A stretch of DNA of 64,000 nucleotides from Posidonia oceanica (Eukaryota > Streptophyta > Magnoliopsida > Alismatales > Posidoniaceae): positions 72,542,001 through 72,606,000 of the forward strand of contig JAZBRS010000075.1 of NCBI GenBank assembly GCA_037176725.1, given 5' to 3'. Positions within the stretch are counted from its first letter, which is position 1; every line of letters begins with the position of its first letter. Shown piece after piece: positions 11,461-22,800 of the stretch. The notes under the pieces were generated by a model, which was not told the origin of the DNA, did not search any database, and saw only the letters and a program-made list of their open reading frames with translations. Both the position numbers and the translations under genes were made by a program.

Positions 11461-12755
11461 GTTTAAGTTGTATTGCGACAAGATCCGCTCACGTCGTGCT
11501 CGACAAGATCCGAGCGTGCAATTGTCTAAGTCGTGTTGCGACAAGATCCGCTTATGCCATGCTCGACCACCTGAATCTGCGATCGTCTTAGTTGTGTTAC
11601 GACAAGATCTGCTCACACCGTGCTCAACAAGATCCGAGTGGGCAGTTGTCTAAGTCATGTTGCAATAAGATCCGCTCACTCCATGCCCGACAAGATCCAA
11701 GCTCACGGTCGTCTAAGTCGTGTTGCGACAAGATCCACTCACGCCATGCTCAGCCACCTGAGTGTGCAGCCGTTTAAGTCATGTTACGACAAGATTTGCT
11801 CACGTCGTGTTCGACAAGATCCAAGCGTGCGGTCATCTAAGTCATGTTGCGACAAGATCCGCTTACGCCATGCTCGGCTACCCGAATGTGCGATCGTCTT
11901 AGTCGTGTTACGACAAGATCTGCTCATACCGTGCTCGACAAGATCTGCTTACATCGTGCTCAACTAGATCCAAGTGGACGGTCGTCCAAGTTGTGTTGCA
12001 ATAAGATCCGCTCACTCCATACTCGACAAGATCCAAGTGCGTGGTCATCTAAGTCGTGTTGTGACAAGATCCACTTATGCCATGCTCAACAAGATCCAAG
12101 CTCGTGGTCATCTAAGTCGTGTTGCGACAAGATTCGCTCATGCAATGCTCGGCCACCCGAGTGTGCGGTCGTCTAAGTTGTTTTACGACAAGATCCACTC
12201 ACGCTGTGCTTGATAAGATCCGAGCGTAAGGTCATCTAAGTGGTGTTGCGAAAAGATTCGAGTGCTCAATCGTCTAAGTCGTGTTGCGACAAGATCCACT
12301 CATGCCATGCTTAGCCACCCGAGTTTGTTGTTGTGTAAGTCGTGTTGCAACAAGATCCACTGATGCCGTGCTCGACAAGATCCAAGCATGTGGTCATCTA
12401 AGTCGTGTTGCAACAAGATCCGCTCATGCCATGCTTAGCCACTTGAGTGTGCAGTCGTCTAAGTTGTGTTGCGACAAGATCCACTCACGTCGTGCTCGAC
12501 AAGATCCAAGCACGTGGTCATTTAAGTCGTGTTGCGATAAGATCCGCTCACGCCGTATTCATCAATATCCAAGCGTGCGGTCGTCTAAGTCATGTTGCGA
12601 CAAGATCCGCTCATGTCATGCTCGACCACTCGAGTGTGTGGTCACCTAAGTTGTGTTGCGAGAAGATCTGCTCACACTATGCTCGACAAGATCTGAGCAC
12701 ACGATCGTCAAGTCGTGTTGTGACAAGATCCGCTCCCGCATTTCTCGACCGTTGG
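11461..12755 (+). repeat. ~62 bp minisatellite array, about 20 units
   Basis: Units of 60-63 bp share the core GTCTAAGTCGTGTTGCGACA followed by AGATCCGCTCACGCC. Two subtypes alternate irregularly: one continues CTCGACAAGATCCAAGC, the other CTCGGCCACCCGAGTGTGC. The unit length is not a multiple of three and all frames show the same low-complexity peptides, so the open frames here are not genes. Confidence 0.93.
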
Positions 12756-12925
12756 AGAGCTATGACTCGGAAGAACCACACCGAGCAGGTAATCTCGAAA
12801 CTTATCGTGCAACTAGCCCTTTGTCCTCGCAGAATGTAGTGCATGGAACAATCAAGGCGTGAAGCCACGCCTTCGCTGCGCTGGTCGACTATCTACTTTG
12901 ACAGTCGATCTACAAGTCAACTATC

Positions 12926-12941
12926 GAAGTGGGGGAAATCC
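12926..12941 (+). other. Polypurine tract
   Basis: GAAGTGGGGGAAATCC lies immediately before the LTR start TGATATGGG. It would prime plus-strand DNA synthesis of the element. Confidence 0.75.
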
Positions 12942-13760
12942 TGATATGGGATATTTTACCTGGCCTAGACGATGACTAGACTACCCTAGGAAAACAGCCT
13001 AAAGACACCCAGGCGTCAGATATGACGCGGCAGAAAAGCAAGAGTCGAGCAGAAGACCTTGGGCAAACAATCGAAAGACACCCGAGGTGTGTAGCGAACG
13101 GTTCAAACCCCCCAACTCAGCAGACTGACCAGGCCCCCAATTTTAGGACCAGCCGAACGCCTTGCTTCAGTGCTAGGAGAATGCCCAATCCACATCACAC
13201 AGTTCCCACAAATGCTCTAGACTCCTGAGTTCAGCACGCGTCTCGAGGAGACTTCACGTGGCTGTGCAAGCACGCCTTTATTAAAAACGGTTCCCCATAC
13301 ATGCAAAGTCCTCTGGCACCTTACCGCCTGGACCTACACGGCTCCCTACGTGCTTAACAGTGCAGTATGTTCCAGACAGGGCATTAACTGCCGACACCAG
13401 CACCGCCTGACACCTCCGGTGAGGCCACCAAACCACGTATGACTCCAACCAAAGTCTGACATGCGTTTGGGCCATCATAGCTGCTGGACACACTCTCTGG
13501 TGATCCCTAGGGATCACCCTCAAGTATAAATACAACTCACTGCACACCAACGAGGGGTTACAACTTTTGCTCCCCCTCAACTCCTTAAAAACTTGATCTT
13601 GCCCTTTGCTGACTTAAGCATCGAAGCGTCTTCGGCCGACCCACACTTGGTCGAGGACATCTAACTGTTTCTCTTTTGCTTGTAGACCTTTGTTGACTAG
13701 CCTAACAGTCACCTTGGCTCACTAGCAGTTCCCTCACCAGTGTCGACCCTAGGACCGGCA
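12942..13760 (+). repeat. 3' LTR of the array-bearing gypsy element
   Basis: It starts TGATATGGGATATTTTACC after the polypurine tract. A TATA box (TATAAATA) lies near 13525-13532. The end is placed at ACCGGCA near 13760, just before copia-like coding on the other strand begins, so the right border is approximate. Confidence 0.6.
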
Positions 13761-13784
13761 AGCTGAGAGAGGGGCTAGGATCAT

Positions 13785-14848
13785 CTTTAGACTACATTGC
13801 TTTCTTGAAACTTTGTGGATCACCTTCTATGTTATAAGTGATAAAATTAGGTCCAAAGGTTTTCTCCTTAATTTCTTGCTCGCTTGGTTGGTGGCTCCTC
13901 TACCTCAGGTATGACCTCCTTGATCCTAGATTTCGACTCCTTGTCGGATTCTGGATTCTCGTTCTCTCTTGTATAGAGATTTTTTAGAAAATCATGCAAC
14001 ATGATGTTCTTGTCTTTGATGAACTTCTCCTTGAAGGACTTTACATCTTGAGTTTCTATGATGGAATTCGTTTCCAAATCTAGAAACCACTGAACATCGC
14101 TATTCTCAGCATATCCCAGAAATATCGCTTTGGTTGTACATGTTCCTAACTTCTCAATCTTTTTGTCTGGTAGCCTAATATAGGCTAAGCACCCCCACAC
14201 TCTAATAGAACGCAGATTAGGTCAGATCTTGAACCAAAGTTCATGTGGTATCATCTCCGTCTTAGAGAAAGGTACTCTTATTAAGAATATAGCTTGCTGA
14301 AAGAACTGCTTCACCTCAGTAGTAGTTAGGCATCCTAGGTGTCAGTAGCATAGAATGGATCTTCTAGTCAAGGTTCTGTTCTTTCTTTCTGCTACTCCAT
14401 TCGACTATGGACAGTATGGAGCTATGATTTCATTCTTCATTCCATGCTTCGTGTGGAATGCTGCGAACTCCTTAGACTGGTATTCCCTTCCTTTGTCACT
14501 TCTCAATCTTTTCAAGTTCCTTCATGTTTGCTTTTTTGCTCGAGCTTTAAAGTCCATAAACTTTTCAAAAGTTTCATCTTTTGACTTCAATAGATAAACA
14601 GAGGCATATTTAGAGTAGTGATCTGTGAAGATAAGGAAGTACTTCATCCCGCCATTGTTAGTGAAACTTCTGCAATCACATGTGTTAAAATGGACCAATT
14701 TTAGAATTTCTATACTCCTAGAAACTCTTTTAAAGGACTTTCTAATGATCTTCATTTGTGCACAAATCTCACACTTCTCGTGTATATTACCCTCACATTT
14801 TAGAATAAGCCCGATATTGGACATCTTTTCAATTCTTTTGTAGTACAC
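13785..14848 (-). pseudogene. Copia integrase and start of reverse transcriptase, broken
   Basis: The integrase zinc-binding end reads HEKCEICAQMK. The core has SFTNNGGMKYFLIFTDHYSK and the C-terminal part MWGCLAYIRLPDKKIEKLG. The frame leads into the RT start, FITYN.EGDPQSFK.AM, near 13785-13850. The first catalytic Asp (family HTD) reads FNT here, and several frameshifts and stops separate the three open pieces. This is an enzyme remnant for insertion of retrotransposon DNA. Confidence 0.8.
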
Positions 14849-14881
14849 ATGCCTAAGTCTATGGTGCCATAACTCACTTAA

Positions 14882-15480
14882 TTAAGTAGAATCAAAATTT
14901 ATTTCATTAATAGAAGCCGAAGGCTTGGCTAGCTTCTTTTTCTTCTGATTCGTCATAGGCCTCTTGCCTTTGGCATCATGGTTTGGTCCCTTATCCACCT
15001 TGGATTCGACCAAAGAAATAGCATTAGTTGTAGCTACCTGCTTGGTAATCACATCATACTTTGTCCTCTGCTTCGCCTCATCCTCAATCCTAATGAATCG
15101 CAACAGATCGTCCATCTTGACTTCTGTCTTCTTGCGATAAATATTAGTGGCGAAGTAGGTCCAACCCATTGATAGTTTATTCAAGATGCACCCAACTAGA
15201 TACCTCTTTGAAAGCTTCATCTCGTCTACAACCATTTTCTATCTGATCTACAATAAGTTCTTGACTTGTGGAAGCATGGGCTTGTCCTTCTTGAACTTGC
15301 AGTCTTCAAATTTTGGCCATACTCTCATTATCCTTGTACTGCTTCTCTAAGGAGTTCTAGATCTTCTTTGTAGTCTTTGTCTTGACGTAGGAATTTGCAA
15401 TCCTCTTTTTGAAGTTGTGAAGGAGAATTTGCCTTCTCTACATGCTTCCACACTGATCTCTCAGATCTGTTTATACGAAG
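14882..15480 (-). pseudogene. Copia gag, broken
   Basis: An open frame (14882-15235) has MKLSKRYLVGCILNKLSMGW and DDLLRFIRIEDEAKQRT, matching the conserved centre of Tork-type gag, followed by a Lys-rich segment. Upstream, in shifted frames with stops, KFKKDKPMLPQVK and EKQYKDNES also fit the family, so gag begins at or beyond about 15480. Confidence 0.72.
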
Positions 15481-15489
15481 TAGAATCTC

Positions 15490-16420
15490 ACCAATTAGAC
15501 CTGTTCAATCTCACCAGCATGTTTGAAAACATCAAGATCATCCATATAACATTCCAAACGTTGGAGGTGGTGGCTGCGATGGGGGAGTTGGGTGCTACTG
15601 CGTGGTGGTTTGGGAGGTGCGTTGTGTTGTTTTGTTGGGTTGCAGTAGGTTGGGTTTGTGTGGAAGAGAGGAGGATGGTTACAGTGGTGGTGGTGGCTGG
15701 AGTTGGCGGCTGTAATGTTGCTGTGGAGGAAGGGATGCGTGGATTGTCGTAAGGTGGAGAAAGTGGAGGTGGCTAGGGCTTGGGGTGAGGTGGTGAAGAA
15801 GATCCCCCTTTGCATTGGTGAATAGTGGTGTTTTATAGGAGTTCTGGAGTGAATGGGGGCCTTAGATCTTAGGTTTTTAGAAATGGAGGGTTGGGATGCG
15901 TTTGACATAAGGCTTGATGTTTTAGGCGAGGCATGGATCAAAAATGGAGGATCAAGATCAAATTAAAACAACCCTTAAGTTATTCTGCAAGTATACTAAA
16001 TTTTGGGAAAACGCATAGTCAAAACGCGAGATCAAAAAGCACGGTCAAAATGCACGACACGCGTGTTTCAGGCATGCATTTTGCAAGGTTGGCCAAATGC
16101 GGCTCGGTGGTCCGTTTTGGCCGTGCAATAGCATTCTGGAAACAGAAAAGTATGATATTATAGATGAAAGTAATTTCGTTGAATTATGAAATGATTTTGA
16201 GTGGATTTTGAAGGGCATGAAATTGGGTGAAAAGTTAGTTTGGGAAAAAGTTTTTTTTTGTGTGAAATTTGCTAAGTATTGGTTTAGGTGAAGGGAATTT
16301 AGCAGGGAAACCAGATTTTTTGGGTAACTAGGTTTGAGCAAGTCAGAGCGAAGCATTCTCAAAGTTTTCTGGGTTGGAGCAAAGCTCATCATCTCGGTCC
16401 ATGAAAATTGAGGTGTCTAC
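15490..16420 (-). repeat. LTR-like sequence, TGTAGACACC terminus
   Basis: On the minus strand the right edge reads TGTAGACACCTCAATTTTC, a gypsy-like LTR start. A TATA motif (CTATAAAACACC) lies near 15835-15825. The left border and a target duplication could not be fixed. The open frame at 15495-15941 is His/Pro-rich low complexity and probably not a gene. Right of 16420 a copia reverse transcriptase frame starts abruptly. Confidence 0.45.
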
Positions 16421-17405
16421 AGTTCTTTTATCTATCTGCTACTTTATGTTGATGATATACTTATTGCAGTCAAGAACAAATCTAAGATCAACAAATTGAA
16501 GAAGTTGCTTAATAGAGAGTTTGAGATGAAAGATTTGGAAACGACAAAGAAGATTCTTGACATGAAGATTCGTAAACATTGAAAAGCCAAGAAGTTGTTT
16601 CTAAGTCAACAGTAGTATATTGAGAAAGTACTACAACGCTTTGGCATTTCAGATGCCAAATTGGAGAAGACTCCTCTTGTCGCTCACTCAATGTTATTTG
16701 CAAATTAGTCTCCATAGACAAAAGAAGACGTGGCATACATGTCACGAGTTCCATACTCTAGTGCAATCAGTAACATCATGTATACTATGATTTGTACACG
16801 TCTAGATATTTCACATGCAATATCGTTAGTAGATACATGTCAAACTCTGGCAAGGTTCATTGGCAAGTAATGAAGTAGATTCTAAGGTATCTAAAAGATA
16901 CATTCAATGTTTGTTTGGAATTTGGGAAAAGCAAAGATGGCCTTATTGGTTATGTTAATTTAGATTTTGGGGGAGACTTGGATAAGAGAAGATCACTCAC
17001 CGACTATGTGTTTATAGTTGGAAGCTGTACAATCAATTGGAAAGCTACACTACAATCCACAGTTGCTTAATATACAACTGAGGCAGAATACATGGTAGCA
17101 ACAGAAGCTATCAAGGAAGCTATATGGTTGAGAGGTCTATTTGATGAGCTCAGTCTAAGACAGAAAGTGATCATCGTCCATTGTTATATTCAGAATTTCA
17201 TCCATCTGACAAAAGATTCTATGCATTATAGAAGGACAAAGTACATTGATGTCAAGTACCATTTCATCTGAGAAGTGATAGTTCAAGGTAATATTGTTGT
17301 GAGAAAGATTGATACTAAAGACAACCTGACTGACATGATGACAAAGTCACTCCCAATTGCTAAATTCTATCTCTGTTCGGACTTGGTTGGACTTTGTATC
17401 ACTTG
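16421..17405 (+). pseudogene. Copia reverse transcriptase C-terminus and RNase H, broken
   Basis: The frame begins at the RT active-site motif LLLYVDDILIAV. It continues with KLLNREFEMKDL, RVPYSSAISNIMYTMICTRL and DISHAIS. RNase H follows, with KDGLIGYV, GGDLDKRRSLTDYVF, TTEAEYMVATEAIKEAIWL and the end [13 protein letters not shown]. At least four in-frame stops and several frameshifts make it inactive. Confidence 0.85.
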
Positions 17406-17524
17406 ATATAGAGGTATTGAAGAGAAGGAGATAGATGATATTATGTTCTAATATTTCATGAGATTATGAATTAAGGTGAAGTTTATTACATTTTGTGTTT
17501 CTAGAATTAAAGTCAATGGGGAGA

Positions 17525-17980
17525 TTTATTGAGTATACATTGAATTCCAAATTCTAATGCACCCGTTCTACCCGCGTGGCTTTTGAAGACCTTTTTTTTA
17601 TATTTGACTTTAAATTTGAATCTAAGGGTTGTCTTAGATTAGTAAATTGACAGGATCGTTTCTCCTATATATACAAGCCATATGCATTAAAGTGAAATAG
17701 ACTTGAATAAGAAATTAGAAATACTAATGTGAGTATTGTGTCGCTGTCATCTCTCTTGGGTATATTGGGTTTCTATGGTTTGCTTCTTCCTCTTGGAAGA
17801 TTTCATTTCTCCCTTGTATTCTTTTAACTATGATGATCTCTTCTCTCTCCTCCGCTCGTGGACGTAAGCTATTGTAGAACAACGTAAATCTTTCTATATT
17901 TGAAATTTTTTGTTTTCTTGTTTATTTTCTTTATGGATTTTCATATATTCTGATTTTGTGTGTACATATTCCCTAACAAC
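17525..17980 (+). repeat. Probable copia 3' LTR
   Basis: It follows the purine stretch AATGGGGAGAT and ends near TTCCCTAACA. A TATA box (CTATATATAC) lies near 17662. The borders are approximate and no target duplication was found. Confidence 0.5.
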
Positions 17981-18866
17981 ATCTATTTAAATCAGCAAAT
18001 TGAATTACATCCAACAATCGTAAGCCAAAAATTAAAATATTTCTTTTTAAGTCATGATTAGACTTAACAACGGGTGTATCGTGTACTTATCGTTTCAGGC
18101 TAATCATGTTTATCATTTTTCAACATTATTTTGTGCATTTTAGGAAAATTATGATTGATTATTGATAATATCATAATTTTAAATATGCATAAAATGTATT
18201 TGGATTAAGTTTGATATTAATATTCTTAGTAATCCATTAACAATATTAAACTTATTGATTAACTTGTAGCAACTCAACCCCATGATAGATATACTCTTGT
18301 TTGTGTCGAGTTTTGTATCTGTGTTGGTAGGGAGGAGGGCAAATGAGCCCTACACGAGCCGTGGAATTCTTGGTATCTCCATCGTCCCTAGCAACCTTGT
18401 GGTTCCATTTCTCCCCTCCTCTACCAGGCTTACCTCTCTACGTAATATCGTCATAATCATCAAATGACAAAAAGTTCTAGATTAGAGAGCCTCATCAACT
18501 TGTTAAAGGTATAAAACCATAGGTAAAATGTCGAGTTCAATTTCGCATTGGCTTTCGTTGAAGAGCAAACCAAGCTTGAACAGGTTGTCTGACTGTGTTC
18601 GAGTTCATAATCTTATGGATCATGCAACTTCCCTGCAAATCTCATTTCTAAGCCACATGGAGCCAAGCTCCATATAGATAGACAATTTCCGTTTCGAGGC
18701 TCACGAAGAGTTTGAAATTGATTCAAAGCTTCATAATGGTGTACGTTGGTCTACATATCATAAACATTTTTTTTCTTTCTACAGAGACATAAAGTCTTGT
18801 ATATTCACAGAAGAGAATGTACAAAGATTACAAAATATGGGGTCCAAAATACATCAGTGGTGCAGC
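17981..18866. other. Intergenic, no gene recognised
   Basis: AT-rich sequence with one more GC-balanced island (about 18290-18470) whose short open frame matches nothing I recognise. No repeat or RNA gene is seen. Confidence 0.5.
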
Positions 18867-19484
18867 CTAGTAAAGTAGTGTAAACGAGGATCCCCTAGTA
18901 GTACAGATAAACATAAAAGTAGCAAAAGAAATAGCAAAATACATAAGTACATCAGAGTGAAGATTCATGAGCCATGCAAAAGATAAAACAAGTGTTCTGA
19001 TGTAATCCACTTGCTGAAAGATCTGCGGTAAGGGAACTGCATCATTTTTGAAAATGACCTGACAATGTAACTTCCAAATGTGCCAGCAGGAGCGTAGCAA
19101 TGTGCAGAAGATCGTTGTTGTTGTATGGCTGAGGTAGAAACTGAAATATTACATTAAAGATTAGAAGTTGTAATTATGAAACATAAAGCCTTCTGGTAAT
19201 GAGAAAAGAACGGCACGAGTATAAGGACAAGACATAAATAGATGTATTGGAGTCACTGGATGATCCAATGCACAGGGGCTGCATGAGTCACTAATCACTG
19301 GAATGATTTGATGTAAACGATCTCTTGTGGGCAAGGCATCAGTGATTAGACGCCAGTCAAACATTAGTATCCGTGGTGGCAAAGATGATGTAAGAAGAAC
19401 CCGTTCACTCTCCACTCTCCATTCCATCCCACAAACCATCACTAGAACAGTACCTACTAATCCCGTGCCGACTCCTCTGGGCAA
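18867..19484 (-). pseudogene. LINE-type zf-RVT domain remnant
   Basis: The minus-strand frame 19161-19484 has PPRILMFDWRLITDALPTRD then CSPCALDHPVTPIHLFMSCP. These are the fold and the C-x2-C / H-x4-C zinc site of the zf-RVT domain found at the C-terminus of plant non-LTR reverse transcriptases. A second frame (18867-19100) continues with LLRSCWHIWKLH-type sequence (here MLRSCWHIWKLHCQVIF), the usual tail. No reverse transcriptase palm is present. A host gene with a captured zf-RVT domain is possible but less likely. It lies about 360 bp upstream of the SF3A3 start. Confidence 0.65.
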
Positions 19485-19844
19485 ACTCCTATGCCGACAC
19501 TCACAGGGTCCGTGGGCCCCACAGTTCCCTTGGAAACGACGGTTAGATAAACCGATGCATATGATATGATAGAGAGTCGGTGATTGTTTGACCTCAAAGT
19601 TTCGTCACAAGTTTATTTATCCCTGCAATTTTCGACCAAAAAAAAAGTTTATTTATCCCTGCACCGTAAGAAAATTACATCATACGATTCCTCACTCTCA
19701 TTTCTTCGTCCTCAGGCCCCCCCTGCGGTGTGTGCTCCTCCTCCCTCCCGCCCCTCCAAAACCCCGAACCCGGACCAAACCCTAGCATTCCACCACCTCC
19801 TCCTCCGCCGGATCTTCTCCCGGGAGCTGCAGAGCGGAGCCGCA
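19485..19844 (+). promoter_or_regulatory. SF3A3 promoter and 5' UTR region
   Basis: The stretch upstream of the SF3A3 start becomes GC- and C-rich from about 19715, typical of a plant housekeeping 5' UTR. An 18 bp motif AGTTTATTTATCCCTGCA occurs twice, near 19608 and 19647, about 40 bp apart. I see no clear TATA box. Confidence 0.5.
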
Positions 19845-22800
19845 ATGTCCTCCACTCTCCTCGAGGTCACGAGGGCGGCGCATGAGGATGTAGAGCGGCT
19901 GGAGCGGCTGGTGGTGCAGGACCTCCAGCGGGAGCCGACGTCGGGAAGGGAACGGATGTTCCAGAACCACCGCGTCTGCAACATGATTGACACCATCACG
20001 GAAACGACCCACAAGCTGGTAGCAATTCGACGTTGTGAGTGGTGATCTGTGGTTTTATGTTTGGGGTTTTAATTTGGTTTGTTTTTTGTGCCGTAGGTTG
20101 AGATTTATGAGGATAGCGATGGTGCGAGGAAGGACGAGATCGCGGCGTTGGGAGGGCAGACGGCAGCTGGGACGAATGTATTCAGCGCGTTCTACGATAG
20201 GCTGAAAGAGGTAAAAATGGCTTCTTCTTCTTCGCTTTCGGGAAGCGTCTTGTTTGCGTCGAAGAGGAGAGGACAGGCTTTATATATTATGTTTTTATAT
20301 AAATTGTTATACATAAAAGTTTGTTGTAGTTTGAAATAGGGAGTTCTAGATATTGAATTTGAAGTTATTTTAAGTGCACAAACCAGTAGACATTGATAAA
20401 TCAGAAGGTGTTGATCGGGATTGAAGTGCATCATGAACAGTGGCTAATGGCAATATCTCTTCTTGTACGCATGGTTCCCAAACTCCATTGACTTCTTTTA
20501 TCCTGTTATGTACATTTTTTATGTTTAGTTACGATGAGAAGTTAGGCACCAGTGCATCATAATTTGCTGCGTGCCAAACTTGGTGTATGTGATTTTACTT
20601 ATGCTGCCGTGTTGTTACACACTGAATGTTTGACAATTTTATAATTTCCACTGAGTAGATTTAGTAGCTTTCCTTCACCAGATGATTTTTCAAAGTATTG
20701 GACTAGCCCCCAAATAAAAGAGTTAGGTACTATTTCATAGTCCTCCAGTAGTCCAGTTCTCGTTCTCCTAGCTGTCCCCAGATTGCTTAAGGTTTCTGGC
20801 CATAAATATTAAATAGACATTAGATAAAGCTGATAAAAAATATCGAATAGATTGTAGCATAGTGTCTATAGGTTCCATGATTCCATCTGAGGTATTTGTC
20901 CATGATATGACTAGTAAGTTCATAAAAAATCAATTTTCAAAAAAAGGGGTAAAGGAGCATATAATCAAAGGGAATTGCACTAGTTAATGTTCAACTACTC
21001 CTGTTCTCCCTTCTTCTCCAACTCAATTTGGCGGCCATCTCATTTTTTTAAAGAAAATGCACCAAACTTAACTTTATCGATAATTATAATTGTATCAATA
21101 ATTATTGCAGATCCGAGATTACCACAGGCGCCACCCAGCTGCACGTGTAATTGATGCTGCTGTAGAATATGAAGAGTTGCTCAAAGAGGAGCCACGGGTT
21201 GAATTTAGTGGCGAGGTATCATTCTTATCTTCTTTATCCTAATTTTTTGATTTTTATATGAGGATGATTGTTTAACGTGGGATTTTCGTGGTTTTACGAA
21301 ATTAATTATTTCTTCCTCAATCTCCTTGGTCCCGTATAAAAGCCCCTTCTGTTTTTTTCTTCTAGCAGTTTTTATTTCTATTATAATAAAGTTAGAGATA
21401 ATACAAACACTTAAAACCATAGTTTCTTTGTTGAGTATTATAAGCCATTGAAGAAGTTAAAAGCCAAGAGCTCTCGTTCAGCATTGTTGTCTTTTCAGTT
21501 TTCCTATCCGCAAAACAATTTGTAGACTTAGCTGAAGATTTCAGTGTTCTTGTTGCGATGCTTAGGATCCTGCAGTTGGATGTCTATTTAATTTTTTGTT
21601 CTTGAATATAGAACAAATATAAAGCCCCAATTCACTTGCTCGATAGTAAAATTTGAATTTATAATTTGTAGGAGTCTGGCTTCTAGAAGTCATGCAAGAT
21701 CAGTTGCACAAGATCTCTTACATTTCCCTGGCATGCAGTTTATACTTTTTTCACCCTTGCTATAGGACAATTTTAGGGCTATCAATGGGTAGGGTATGGG
21801 TAGGGTAAGGGTGTATCCTTATCCTTATCCATGAATCAACATCCTTACTCATACCCATTTATTATTCACTAAAAATAACCTTACACATATTCGTTTCTTA
21901 CCCACAAAAATAAGCGAGTAATAGCAGGTAATGGATAATAAATAGGTAAAAATTTTCTTATTCTCAAAATACTTATAATAAATAATTCAGTTCTTACATG
22001 TAACTCAAATTAATAGATATCACTTGCGAACATCACATAAATAGTAATTAAATAATTGTTATAAACTAATATAACAATAAGATGTTTAAATAAAGCAATT
22101 AAAATTCTACGTTGTTCATATATCTAATAAGAAACATTTAAAGTCTATTACAAATTTAATTTTTAAACATAAACTTAGTAAGAAATTTGAAGCTTTGGAT
22201 GGTTGAAAAGTGGGATAAAGTTGAAACTTGGGCTTTAATGTCTATGCTTTAGATTTCTTTTCTAAATTTCTTTTTAACAAACCATAATCACCAGGTATAT
22301 ATAATATGGACCTCGTATGGATAATGGACAAAGTGGCAAATATAGGCATTAAAGTCGATGTAATATAATATATACATAACATATGTTATAATTTAAATGA
22401 GTAAAGCTGGTAGGGTAAAGGATTATTCATACCCTACCCACTAAAATACGAGGGTAATTTTTTTATCCTTACCCTACCCATTAAATAATTAGGTAATTTT
22501 TTCTTACCCATACCCACTTAAATAAGGTGGATAACGGGTAAGATAGTGGGTAAATGATTATACTTGAGAGCGCTAGACAATTTGTTGTTTTGTCTCTCTT
22601 TATATGTAGTAGTATATCTCATTTTAAATCTCTATCGTCGCAGGAGGCATTTGGTCGATACCTAGACATGCATGAGTTGTACAATGAGTACATTAACTCA
22701 AAGTTTGGCCAGCAAATAGAATATTCTGCTTTCCTAGAGACTTTCTCACAGTTCCATAAGATCTCCTCCAACCTAAAACTGACCAGGTAACTGTTTGTTG

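Larger units (their letters stand above)
11071..13760 (+). mobile_element. 3' part of a Ty3/gypsy-type element with tandem array, PPT and 3' LTR
   Basis: In order there is about 390 bp without recognisable coding sequence, a tandem array (11461-12755), about 170 bp of unique sequence, a polypurine tract and an LTR starting TGATATGGG. A tandem array between pol and the polypurine tract is a known feature of Tat-lineage elements such as Retand and Ogre, so I infer that lineage. The left side is cut by the insertion of E1 at 11070. The right edge abuts a copia reading frame near 13761-13785. No protein domain is visible in this part. Confidence 0.65.
13761..15540 (-). mobile_element. Ty1/copia remnant C1 (gag to start of RT)
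   Basis: On the minus strand the order is gag, integrase and the first residues of reverse transcriptase, as in Ty1/copia (Tork-like by the gag motifs). It is cut at its reverse transcriptase by the gypsy LTR ending near 13760. No LTR of its own is recognised. It stands head to head with the copia RT/RNase H fragment at 16421-17980 on the plus strand. Confidence 0.75.
16421..17980 (+). mobile_element. Ty1/copia remnant C2 (RT end, RNase H, 3' LTR)
   Basis: The plus strand carries the C-terminal part of a copia polyprotein followed by a probable 3' LTR. The left part is missing; the sequence starts inside reverse transcriptase right after the LTR-like piece. Together with C1 on the other strand it would make up most of one copia element, which suggests either an inversion or two separate insertions. 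Confidence 0.75.

Noticed and set aside
11461..12755. Regular direct repeats resembling a CRISPR array
   Set aside because: Contiguous 62 bp units without distinct spacers, in a plant retroelement; a minisatellite.
15495..15941. 148-codon His/Pro/Ser-rich minus-strand frame
   Set aside because: Low complexity, located in an LTR-like sequence downstream of its TATA box; no family resemblance.
18282..18467. Short frame in a GC-balanced island
   Set aside because: Too short and without family resemblance; left as intergenic.
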